Shown piece after piece: positions 10,140 to 20,391 of a DNA stretch of 64,000 nucleotides. Both the position numbers and the translations under genes were made by a program. The notes under the pieces are model-generated. The model was not told the origin of the DNA, did not search any database, and worked only from the letters and a program-made list of their open reading frames with translations. Origin of the DNA: Ilyonectria destructans. Lineage: Eukaryota > Ascomycota > Sordariomycetes > Hypocreales > Nectriaceae. Location: positions 248,001 to 312,000 of the forward strand of contig JAHEWK010000007.1 in the NCBI GenBank assembly GCA_020740775.1. The letters run 5' to 3'. Numbering within the stretch: position 1 is the first letter of the stretch; every line of letters begins with the position of its first letter.

Positions 10140-13050
10140 CTAAAGCCAGAACAGCCCAGCGAGAGTTGACATACAAATGATAGAAAACACCGTCCTTATC
10201 GAGAGCTTTCCGTCGTTGAGCTCGAACGCGTTTACACTGAACAACGAAGCAACGGTTGAGAGGGGAAGCTGAAAATAAGCACATGCAAGAGACCCGCGTT
10301 CGAAGCTTGTGGAGACTTACGAAGAGGATCGTGATGATAGTGAACTGCACAACATTAGCGGATTGAGCTACCCGGGGCTAGGGATGCTAGAAAACTCATA
10401 CAAGCAATATGATGTTCCCGCTCCTCTTTCCGTCCTCCGATATGCTCAGCAATCGATCCGATGTGTCCCTGGATTGTGTCGAGATTGTCAACAATCGATC
10501 CGACGTGTCCTGGGTTAGGCTAGCAGTTTGGCCTGCGAACACTGCTTCGAAGAGAGCGGCTTGCTTCTGCTTGAGTTCCAGCGTGTGAACGAGGGCATCG
10601 TAGGCTGTGTTTGCATTTTCAAGGAGGTGGTCAACATCCTCCGCCATCATCCTTGGTCTTGTCTCCAAATAATGCCTCTTTCGCTCTTCGTGTGTCGTTT
10701 TTATCTTGCGCGCCTTTCGCCCCCAAGGTGTTTGCTTATTCTTGGGAACCCCGGCTTCCCAGAGTCGTTTCCTTTCTCAGACCCATTTGTGTTGTCGGGT
10801 CCTTTTCCTTTCTCAAACGCCTTTTCGTCCCCAGTCTCCTTTTCCTTCTCGGGGATCTGTTCGTTCTCGGGGGCCGATTTGATTCCGGTCCTATCCCTTC
10901 TCACGGTTGACAACTCTTTCATCAGTTTCAAGCATCGTTTTTGCTGCCTGCTAATATCGCGCATGACCCGAAGCTCCTCCTGGATATCCTTGGCCTCTTT
11001 GAGCAAATTGAATTCTTCCCTGGCCTCAAACTGATTTGTCAAATTATGGACAACAAGCCTGAAATCAACGGGAATCTTCTCGAAGAGTCCGTTTTGCTTT
11101 TCAATCTAGGCGGCGTTTCTGTGTAAGCGACGCGCGCAAAAACAAGCATTGGTCAACTCACCAGCACCGCGATCGATCGACGAAACATCTCCATGAAATC
11201 AAACTTGGGGTTCGGCATTAGCTCTGAGTCGAAGACGTTCGTTGCGCAGCGTTCACTAATGCAGTAGGCTAGCTCTTCGATATTGTCGATCAGCCGGGTC
11301 TTCTGGCGATCCGTCAGGTGCTTCCGCAGTGCTTCGAAGACATCAGCGGGATCCTTATCATTTTCGTTTCTGCACCACGCTCTTGGGAAGCATGTCAACA
11401 CGGTATCTACAAGAATCCGGGCACGTTAGTGCGATACTGCGACCTGCCGTCAGGCGGGCGGGTTTGCTCACGGCCACCCAGAATCCATAGCCACAGCTGG
11501 TCCACCATGATGACTCGGGCCTCATCCCATCCTTGAACCTCGGCGTATCGCTCTGCTACTTGGTCCAGGTCGCGCTTCTCACTCTCCACTGTGGGAAAGT
11601 TTGCCTGGTCTAGAGTTCGCCTCATGTGAAACCACGTCTTGCCTGGGACATAATACCGGAGTAATTTCTCGTCATTAGTGCACTGAAGACACGAGAGATC
11701 CTTGACGCTGGGCAATAATGCTTCCGCCTCCAGCCCAAACTTTTGGGGTCCGGCATCGGCAATGATTTTCATCGTGTGATACCGGGTGAGAGACCGTTCG
11801 TAGTGGAGATAGGGTGTCTGTTCATATCGATTTCTTGTAACCTCTTATATTAGCATCTTTAGGCACGAGCTGGGGTGTTTTACTGCTAGGAATAGATTGT
11901 TCTCATAGGGGTGTAGACCACCATTCTTTTCGTCTAGGAGTGTCAGCATCCCATGCCTTGATATCCAATCCAGGAATGAATTCCTGCAGACCTCGAGACT
12001 CAAATGTAACGCGTATTCGACGGCACGAAGGAGGGATATATCGTGCATGTAGTGGGTTCGCGGTGGTCTGAGCACGCTTCTCATGGATAATTGGCTGTTG
12101 AAGTATCTTCCGAACAATCTGCTGGGCCCGTATGATGAGTTTCGGGTCTTGGCTGCGCCTCTTGACTATGTTGAGCATCGTGGGCTGGATATGTGGTTAG
12201 ACTTAGGCTGGGGCCCCGAGCAAAGTGTTTCTTAGACGCACGTAGACCCATTCCAAGTTATTGGCAGGAAGATGCACCCAGCGCATCTTCCAGTCTTTAT
12301 CGTGAGGGTGTCCTTTCTCGTCAAAAAACCCGGAACCATTAATCGCCATGCAGATACCCGGACAGGACGATATTGGAATGCGGCTACCCCTTTTCCATCC
12401 TTGACTTCTTTGAAGTGACAGACGAAACCCATCTCCTGAAAGGTGTAATCGTCTTGTTCATTTTGGTCCTGCTCTTGGATCTGCGGTAGATGCGGCATCT
12501 GATCCTCAATATCTTGATCAAGGTACCAGCGATCCTTGTCGTAGTGGCGTTTGAGTGCGTTCAGCTCTGTGCGAAGATTTTCGCGGTGGTCATTAATAAC
12601 TGTTTGGGTTTCTCCAGAGCGGTCGACCATTGCTGCGCGGCGTGGGATTTCCCTAACAGTGAAGGGATCCTCTTCCCCGGAAAGATACCTACTCCTCAAA
12701 GGAGTATCACTGAAACTATGGGGCTCGGAGACCGACCTGGCGGAGCTCGATGCCGTGGTATCGGTTCTGGTTCTGGCCGAGTGTTTGGAAGACCCGCCGT
12801 TCGACCTTGTCGCTCCGGGACTCGGGGGATCGACAACATCATCATCTTCGCCGCCGAAATCACTGGACACGGGTTCGAGAGAGGACTTCGGACCGACAAC
12901 TTCATCATCTTCGCCGCCGAAATCACTGGGTATGGATCCGATAGAGGACTTTGACCTTGGGGGGTGTGGCTCGGGGGCGCCCTGCTGCGGCTGGTGGGGG
13001 CCCGCGGCAACATCTTTTCGTCGAGGCTGCCTATTCGAGTCTACGAACCT
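10140..13050 (-). CDS. CorA-like Mg2+ transporter-domain protein, multi-exon, model incomplete
   Basis: The minus strand carries the pieces of a fungal CorA-like membrane protein. From the N terminus: a long acidic region (about 12232-13050) with a duplicated 21-residue unit containing SDFGGEDD; a segment RWVHLPANNLEWV; then PYLHYERS; then VIMVDQLWLWIL (about 11440-11530); an exon ending near 11160 with FPRAWCRNEND; LFEKIPVDFRLVV and a coiled coil with FEAREEFNLLKEAKDIQEEL (about 10950-11070); and LENANTAYDALVHTLELKQKQ (about 10560-10640). The end is the membrane segment FTIITILFLPLSTVASLF, formed by joining 10321 to 10268. It stops at 10140-10142 after a second hydrophobic stretch. The CorA GMN signature is replaced by SVN. 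No in-frame ATG follows the upstream stop at 13051-13053, so the start exon is unresolved, and an in-frame TAA near 11850 must lie in an intron or be a defect. Confidence 0.7.
12841..12945. repeat. 63-bp tandem duplication inside the CorA-like N terminus
   Basis: The string ATCATCTTCGCCGCCGAAAT occurs at 12841 and again 63 bp later at 12904, with related flanks. On the minus strand each copy encodes a 21-residue acidic unit with SDFGGEDD. The in-frame length suggests it arose within a coding sequence. Confidence 0.75.
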
Positions 13051-13439
13051 TTAGTGAGGATATTGAGCTAGGTAGTTTCATCACTGATGGAACTTTATGG
13101 TTTGCGATAAAGTATGTGGAATTATCGGCAGTCTCACCTCAACTCAGCAGCCCTATTGCCCTCTTGTGATGGGAGAGTAATATGCGTCGATCGTGCGCCC
13201 AGTCTAGTGTAACCGTCAGGACAGGTGTTAAGCCAATAAATACTCATAGATCATCGAGGATTGTCGTTGTTAAGAACTGACAGCGAGCTTTAATTTAGTC
13301 AGCCCAATTTGAGGGGAAGTTAGGCGCCAATTACCTGCATGAGGCTTTGATAGTTGTAGCATTTACTGCAATGCCTTGAGGAACGAAAGGACTATGGCCC
13401 ACCCCCCGACTAATTCGAAGCGGAGAGGATGGACAAGGT
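13051..13439. other. intergenic, possible first exon of the CorA-like gene, no firm gene
   Basis: The start codon of the CorA-like gene may lie here behind an intron. For example, an ATG on the minus strand near 13080 precedes possible splice sites, but the frame does not join simply. Nothing else is recognisable. Confidence 0.3.
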
Positions 13440-13763
13440 GTTCGCCCATGCGAGAGCGAAAATCAATTTGGAGATTCCATTTTCCTAAGCCACTGCTGGG
13501 GTGGATTTCAGCCCCTCAGGACGCTGAAGAAACATATCGCCGATATGAAAAATTGTATCAGTTGGAACGACCTCCCCAAGACCTTCCAAGAAGCCGTAAC
13601 CATGACCAGGAGACTTGGCATCCGGTACCTTGGGATTGACAGTATATGCATCATCCAAGACGATAACGGCGATTGGCGAAGAGAATCTTCAAAGATGCAC
13701 ACCAGCTATCGGAACGGCTATCTAACTCTCTCAGCTGCTGGGAGGATAAAGCTAGACAGTTAG
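13440..13763 (+). pseudogene. HET-domain (heterokaryon incompatibility) fragment
   Basis: In one frame the sequence reads LSHCWGGFQPLRTLKKHIA, then WNDLPKTFQEAVTMTRRLG, then IRYLGIDSICIIQDDNGDW and SSKMHTSYRNGYLTLSAAG. This is the classic core of the fungal HET domain, a Toll/interleukin-receptor-like cell-death-inducing module of vegetative incompatibility and NLR-like proteins. The conserved IDSxCIIQDD and YRNxYLTLSA blocks are intact. It ends at a TAG (13761-13763) directly before an AT-rich stretch. There is no clear start codon, no upstream half and no C-terminal part; an intact HET protein has several hundred more residues. I read it as a truncated relic whose 3' end was lost with the adjoining AT-rich DNA. 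Confidence 0.75.
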
Positions 13764-14645
13764 ATAGATAATTAAAACTTAAGGTCAGTAAAATATCTTT
13801 ATACATTAGATATATAAGTTACTTATACAGTTAATTAAAAGAGGCTAATTAATTTAATTTAATTTACTTTCAATTTAAAGCCTATTAAATACATTAACTT
13901 TTACCCTAACGTCAATTTAATTAATTTATAACAAGCGCTGAGTAGCCCACTACTCTCCGAACTCAGAATCTTTCTTCTCCTCAGCTTCATTACTTAAGAG
14001 GGGCACTGTCGTCGCCGTTTGTGTTTGACTTTATCTCGAGGAAGAACTTGCCAATGGCGAATCCTAGGGTGTCTTGGTGTGCTCCTGGGGAACTGGCGTT
14101 GTCGATACCCATCAGCTCCAACGCAATACGATGGGTATGCTCTCTAATACCAATGCAGTGTCTGCTCCCTAATATATGTGCGGTGTACTACCCGCTCCCT
14201 TATATCTATTTCCCTACTGTACAATTACCTGTCGCATGTAGGCTATTACACACTTTCCGTCCTTGCACGCGCGACGGGTTTCCTCCCACTTCATCAGAGT
14301 GTAAAGAGTTAACGAGCCTCAGGAAATAACTGTACCACGTAATCCAGCTCCGTGAACAATCAATCAACACACTATTTCTACTCACTATTATTTGCCCGAC
14401 CTTGGATTCTTTTAGCACGCTCGTTGCGACAAATAGTTGGTAGGCGTACTAAAGATCACATGATGAGTGTGAGAACGGCGTTCAAAAATGCCCAAAGGCC
14501 CGAATCCCGATGCTGCGGGGTGGTGTTGTCCCGCATTATTGTATTTCCCAACAAAAAGGCTGTTCTTCCGCGACGCTCGCATTCCTAGAATCCTAACCCG
14601 ATCAGAAATCTGGGAGAACAGTTGAGTTCTCTTCCACCACCTACA
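13764..14645. other. AT-rich block then intergenic DNA, no gene seen
   Basis: 13764-13930 is AT-rich with TTAATTTAATTT strings, like RIP-decayed repeat. 13931-14645 is ordinary composition upstream of the dehydrogenase. The open frame at 14021-14329 shows no family signature. Confidence 0.4.
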
Positions 14646-15641
14646 ATGGTTTCTTTTAAAGAAATAAAGGCCTCCAACGCCCTCATCAATGATGCAACAG
14701 CCCCAGGCGTCGCCGTCTTCGTTGGCGGCACATCAGGCATCGGACAACTCACAGTAAGAGCCTTAGTCGCCACAGGTGCAAGCGTCAGAATCTACCTAGT
14801 CGGGCGCAAGAGTTCCGAGGAGCGCACGCGTGCCTTCATTCTGGAGTTACAGGCCATCAACCCCAAGGCGGAAGTTATTTGGACCGAAGGCGAGGTCTCG
14901 CTGCTCGCGGAAACGAAGAGAGTTTGCGAGATCATCAAAAGCAAGGAGTCACGCGTCGACTTGCTGTTCCTTACCCCAGGCTACGCACCATTCAACGCAC
15001 GCCAGGAGACTGCCGAGGGCTTGGAAATGGTTCAGAGCCTGGCGTACTACTCCCGAATGCTGTTCATTCTTCATCTTCTGCCCCTTCTAACTGAAGCAGA
15101 AGCCCCCAAGGTCGTCAGCGTTTTGGGCGGGGGGCTAGAGCGGGCAACTATCGAGTTGGACGACTTGGACCTGAAGAAACCTGAGAACTTTGGCCCTATG
15201 AAGGTTCAGTTGCAATATGCAACTATGAATACGACGTCTTTGGAAAAGCTAGCGAACGATAATCCCGATGTGACATTCATCCACTCCTGGCCCGGGTGGG
15301 TCAACACTGGAAATGTAAGAAGGGGAATAGATCCGGGTTCGATCATGGCCTGGTTTGTCTGGCTTATCCTCGAGCCCCTTATTCGCATATTTTCGTTCAG
15401 CGATGAGGAGTCTGGACAGAGACATTTGTTCCAAAGCACCAGTGCTGCATATGGCGGTCGGGGTGTACCATGGAACGGCAAGCCAGGTGTGAATTCACTG
15501 GAGAAGCCGACGAATGGATTGTTTCTTGTCAATTATAAGTGTGACTGTACTCCAAATGCGAAGGTCATGCTTATTCTTCGGCAAAAGGCGCTGGAAAAGA
15601 TTTGGGACCATACGCAGGAAGTCCTTCGACCTTATTTATAG
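14646..15641 (+). CDS. short-chain dehydrogenase/reductase (SDR)
   Basis: A single exon of 331 codons. The Rossmann nucleotide-binding motif GGTSGIGQ is at residues about 27-34 after the strand VAVFV, followed by an NRK-like second strand (YLVGRK). These mark an NAD(P)H-binding SDR of the fungal group that often sits in secondary-metabolite clusters. TPGYAPF stands in the position of the usual NNAG-type motif. The expected catalytic YxxxK is altered: the region reads LQYATMNTTSLEKLA, with Tyr but no Lys at +4. The start at 14646 (MVSFKEIKASNALI) is preferred over an upstream non-ATG start, because the family begins about ten residues before the NALI segment. It points toward the minus-strand P450 (start near 18618), so the two are convergent. 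Substrate unknown. Confidence 0.88.
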   Translation: MVSFKEIKASNALINDATAPGVAVFVGGTSGIGQLTVRALVATGASVRIYLVGRKSSEERTRAFILELQAINPKAEVIWTEGEVSLLAETKRVCEIIKSKESRVDLLFLTPGYAPFNARQETAEGLEMVQSLAYYSRMLFILHLLPLLTEAEAPKVVSVLGGGLERATIELDDLDLKKPENFGPMKVQLQYATMNTTSLEKLANDNPDVTFIHSWPGWVNTGNVRRGIDPGSIMAWFVWLILEPLIRIFSFSDEESGQRHLFQSTSAAYGGRGVPWNGKPGVNSLEKPTNGLFLVNYKCDCTPNAKVMLILRQKALEKIWDHTQEVLRPYL

Positions 15642-16735
15642 GCCGCAAACTTCATTAGTTTAACAGATATCAGTATCAGAAGGTGGATAGCAAAGACGTG
15701 AGTGTCCATGGAACATAGACAAGGCATACTCGACTATTTATTGCCCCGAAATGCTGAAATGCTATGATCCCATCCTAGGCAGATAATTACTCTTATGCTT
15801 CACAAAGTATTTCACATAATTTTAACTGCTTGCTGTAAACAGACCTGACAGCTGCGCCCCGGTATGCAGGCGACCAGGTTCTAATGTTGTGGGCGAAGGT
15901 GCGGCTGGTTCCGTATGAAAATATTAGTGATATGTGATTCATCAAACGTGACTATTCATCGCAGCGTCTTGTTTCCCATCAGCAAATTCAACAGAACAGT
16001 ATTTAGCGAGTCAAGTCACGAGAGCGTTTAAGAAGCCATTCAGTCCCCTATTTTTCCAATAATATCAGCTTCACACTGATCGCCTTCCACATGAATCCAT
16101 CCCACATCCCGGCCGCACACCCCATACGGCAGTTGTTCAGTCCACGTACATCGCGGAGGCAGTCAGCTCAGAAATTCAAACAGTACATATAAGCAAATGG
16201 ATAGAACCTGCCAAATGGAATCATCAACAATATCCAGCCTGCTTGCACGCCCACCGCATCATCTGACAAGATTTGAGGTTCAGTCTCCATTTCGCCAAAC
16301 TCCCATAATGGTTAACTCCTACTATAAGAGGGACTATTGCTTAAATATCTCCATGGCGATTGCCTTTAACGGAGACAGAAGCATCCGTGGCCTCCAAATC
16401 AAGGACGAAAAAGCGTCGTTCCAGCAAAAGTAGGCCATACTGAGCGCTTCGTTGCCCAACGGAAATCTGGGCGTGCTCTCTTTGGCATGCTTTTCGGCAC
16501 ATTCTCCAATCATCCCTAGGTCCGTGCCGTCTTAAATAGCGCCGCCAACACGAACGTCATCGTCAATATGACCAAACTGCCAGCACTTGCGAATTTAGGC
16601 CTGCTTACCAACTTCACCCGAGTATTATGCCCTACTTACATAATTCTTCCCATCGTTGTTTGTCCATATTTGCCTATATACCCTTTCCACCGTTGGCCAC
16701 CCTTCGTTTCCCCCTTTCAATGTGTATCTACAACA
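15642..16735. other. convergent intergenic region, no gene seen
   Basis: About 1.1 kb between the 3' ends of the dehydrogenase and the second P450. Open frames at 16197 and 16568 show no family marks. No clear repeat is visible. Confidence 0.4.
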
Positions 16736-18618
16736 CTAGCTTCTGGGCTTTAGGTACACATTCATAGGGCCTTTCTCCCATAAGAGGTAGAAAGCGCTAC
16801 TGTTATCCCAGCCCCTACTCTCATCGGCGACCTGGATATCAAAATTCCACACCAATCTAGCCAGTATTAAACGCATCTCGGCATATGCAAGGCTGTGCAG
16901 ATGTGAAAAGAGTCAAGTTAGCGCACATCAGAAACCACAGATAGGGGTGTCCTTAAAACCAGTGGGCATTGCAAATTGCAGACGGGTTATCAACTCACTT
17001 CTTCCCAATACAATTCCGTGAGCCAATCGAAAACGGCTGGAATGCTTCGACTTTATCGTTTGCAAAACGCGGATCCCCAAGCCAGCGCTCGGGGATGAAT
17101 TCGTCCGGTCGGGTGAAGTTTGCTGGGTTATGGTACGTAGCCCACTGCCAGACTTCGACTTTTGTCTGTGAATGCAACGCGAATATTGCAATGTCAGAAA
17201 TCGTGCGCATTTCTCAATCAGACACGCCCATATAAAGAACACTTACACCTCCAGGCATATACATGCCCATGATCTCGTCGCCTCCTTCGCAAATAATCCG
17301 TGGCTGTCCGCCAGGTGCGGGTGGATACATGCGCATCGCCTCATCTAACACGGCCAGCATGTAAGGCAGCTTCTGCACGCTGAGCAAGTCGATCTCTCCT
17401 TCGGTGGCGAATGTCGTGCGAACCTCCTCGGTAAGAATGGACAGCGTTCGCGGATCTGTTGCCAGGTAATACGCTGCTGCAGACAGGGCAGTGGCTGTTG
17501 TTTCGGAACCGGCAGTGATGAGTAGTGACGCATGTGATGCCAGCTCATCGAAGGTAAGCTCCTAAGTTTCAGTCAGTGGTCGGCCGCTTGATCAACTAAG
17601 ACTCCTCTAGTGTATATAGTATACGCTAGCTGCCCAGTTATCATATGTTTGAGCTACTTACATCCCCCTTGGACGAACCACGTCTCGTTGTCATGGCTGT
17701 GATGAAGTCTGGACGGTTAGTCTCCCTCGCCAGCCTTTGGGACACCTTGGCTGCTGAGAGCTGATGGTGTTCTGCTAGCTTTGTGGCCAGAGTCTTGGGT
17801 ATAATAAGCCTCTTTAACAGAGGACCAATGAGAGTAAAGCGTTGTAGCTGAGCTACATATATCAGGTTCTTGATGCTGGAGAAAACAAGCGACACCCAAC
17901 CGTGATACTTCGATTCTTCAAGGCAGCCAAAGGGCTCGCCAAAGGCCAGATCGCCAATGATGTCAAAAGTGGTATAATTGAACCACCGGACCATGTCGAC
18001 CCGTTTCGTGCCGCCAGCACTTTCCTCGTGAAGCTTTTGGATGAACATGTCGACGTATTGCTTGATAATGGGCTGCTGGTCAAGCATAACCTGGGCTGAA
18101 AAGCCGTGGGCCAAGGATCGCCGGTATCGTGAATGGTTTGCCCGATCCGCACCAAGAATGGTCTTGCCTAGGGGACCAAGGTGCTTTGGGTCTTTGCCGT
18201 TCTCTCCCATGCCTGCCTTACGGTGGCCACGAATCTCTTTGACTGCATCAGGGTGACTAAAGGCTACAACGCCGGGCGCCAGTCTCACGGCGGGGCCGTA
18301 AGTCTTGTGAAGTTCAAGCACCTCCCGAAGAGCCTTGCCGGACAGGAACATGCGAGTATAGGGGATCAGTGTCATGGCCCAGAGCTTCGGCCCAGGGACA
18401 TTGCGCAGGGGGTGGAAGTAAATATTGTATATCGCAGTCAGGAGGAAATATCCAACTCCCTAAAGCGGCAGAGTTGTGGTTAGTAGATGAATGCATGGGA
18501 AGAAATATGCCCGTGGGATTTGGAGGGGACAGCATACCAGTCCAATTGAAAGCAACGCTAAAGCCGTAGCAAAATGCATCTCAGGAAGTGGCGTGACATT
18601 TTGGGCGAGGAGTCCCAT
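16736..18618 (-). CDS. cytochrome P450 monooxygenase
   Basis: Five exons on the minus strand join in phase: 18618-18538, 18459-17662, 17561-17247, 17165-16999 and 16892-16736, for about 505 residues. An N-terminal hydrophobic anchor spans the first intron (ALALLSIGL joined to GVGYFLL). It is followed by the proline-rich hinge HPLRNVPGPK, the C-helix YRRSLAHGFS, the I-helix AGSETT near residues 310-315, the K-helix EAMR, the PERW segment and the haem loop FSIGSRNCIG with Cys450. The C terminus is normal (LAYAEMRLILARLVW). It is thus a complete ER-bound P450 of the CYP65/isotrichodermin C-15 hydroxylase-like style. An in-frame ATG at 18645 or 18579 could be the start instead of 18618; I chose 18618 for anchor length. 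It is convergent with the dehydrogenase at 14646, a plausible tailoring pair. Confidence 0.93.
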
Positions 18619-18645
18619 GTTGAAACGTGTGTCAGTCTCGTTCAA

Positions 18646-20391
18646 GATGTTGGAAGTTGTTGCAGACTGCTCGACGCAAGAGATGATGTCGCTGTAGTAA
18701 TGGAAGCTATGATGAAGCTCAAGGAAATCAATGATACTTTAGTAGCCACGGAGGAAGGTCGCTTTATATCAATCACAACTACAAATACCGGAGATGAAAC
18801 CTCCGAGATCAGTATCGGTATCGGGTTTCTTAATACCGAGCCATCTCCATCATGATTGCTTTCCTGCATGACGAGAGAGGCATTGATATACATGGACTGG
18901 GGGTATGGAACTTCAAAGGACAATTCTAGAGGCGGCAGACAGCGGCTAGCAAAGACTAAGGCGGCTGGGCCCGCACATGCATACCCCTTACTCGGGAAAT
19001 AACCCGGCTACGTCGGCAGTTGGATGATTTGATTGGTGGAGAGAGATTCGGAGAGATCGGTGGCTACCAAAGCCCGTGGGCGCCTCAAGTCCGCGGACAC
19101 GGACATTGAAGAAGCGGCACTAGGCAAAGCGTCATCCCCGCAGGCAAATGGTCTCCTTCAACGTCGCATCCAAATTAAGCGTGATGCTGAAAATGACGAA
19201 GATGAGGGGCCATGGTAGCAGTCGAGGCCATTAATCAGGTGATCCACTGAGACAGGTGACGGCGATAACAAAGGCCCACGGCGATTAACCATCGGCCGTC
19301 CACCTGCTGCTCCCTTTGTATCGATTTCCAATACAGATACCCCTTTAGATGATAAGTAATCCACATGTACTAAAAGTCAATAGAATCTCCAAGTGGTTAC
19401 TACCAAGAGCTTCCCCACCAGTGTGGAGATGCCGCAGATCGCTGTTTTCACCGGGGTCAGCAGCATCCCCATCACACTCTGTCCGAGATCAGTCGAACTT
19501 CGATCCCGATCATGCGAAAGACAAAGGTTGAACACAATGCTATCCACTAGCAAAGGAAGCTCAGTAGCCGAAGTTGCCGACAGCGGGGTCAATCCAGACA
19601 TGCCAATTGGCAACAGCTCAAGCTCTCCGGCCCAATTAATATCATCTAGCCTTCTCTTACCACTGTCACCAGCCTGCTCGGTCGGAGATGGTTCTACTAG
19701 GTCTCGATGCTTCAACAAGTTGTGCTGGCGAAAGACCCTACTGCCATCGTCAGTACTTCAGCAATTGGATAGAAGCAACACAATCCATCTTGCATTATCA
19801 GCGAGATGACTTGGAATAGGCGAAGCTGCCAAGCCCCAGCACGGCTAAGTATCTAGGGTGCATGCTCGCATGAATCGGTGGTCGGTCAGGGGTGATTGGT
19901 ACGGCGTCGAGACTTTCTGGAAGTACGCCGGTAGTATGAGCGCGCACAAGAGGTTCTTTGTGCTCCGGGCAGACTTTATCGGGACTGTCCGAATGAAGTG
20001 AGGCCGGGAGACGAGGTTTGGATTTTAGAGGGTGAGTTGTGCCATTTATTCTCAGGGCTGGGGGTTCGGTCAAGGAGACCGAGACGGAGAAATGCACAGG
20101 CGAACATGACGCAGAAAATCCAAGGCAACTGTTAGGTCCCGCGTATGTTCGCGGGATATTGAGGGGTGAAGCTTGGGGATAGAGTGATGATGGCGGGGAG
20201 TACCTTGTTTTGGTATAATTGATAGTAATATGCTGACTTGTAGGTTTGCTTTCCGCGTCTCATTAAATAGTCTGCATGTGAGCAGTTTTCATTATGAGAT
20301 GAAGAAGAGAAGAAACAAGATGACAGCAAATATGACACACATTGGTAAACAGCTTTGAGGCTTCAGTACTTATTGCACTACTCTGCCCTGC
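18646..20391. other. intergenic, only unsupported open frames
   Basis: Several open frames exist (19393-19809 plus, 19377-19718 minus, 19798-20097 minus, 20132-20338 minus). They overlap on both strands, show no family motif and do not join convincingly. A small lineage-specific gene on the minus strand at 19377-20160 cannot be excluded. Confidence 0.35.

Noticed and set aside
12696..13013. Minus-strand frame starting with an ATG at 13013
   Set aside because: It is out of frame with the CorA-like coding sequence and reflects the GC-rich repeat; codons of the other frame fit the protein better.
14021..14329. Plus-strand open frame of 102 codons
   Set aside because: No signature, not conserved-looking, and lies in AT-rich to intergenic DNA between a HET relic and the dehydrogenase.
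19377..20338. Set of open frames on both strands
   Set aside because: No domain, overlapping frames on opposite strands and no consistent splice joins. A lineage-specific gene remains possible but unsupported.
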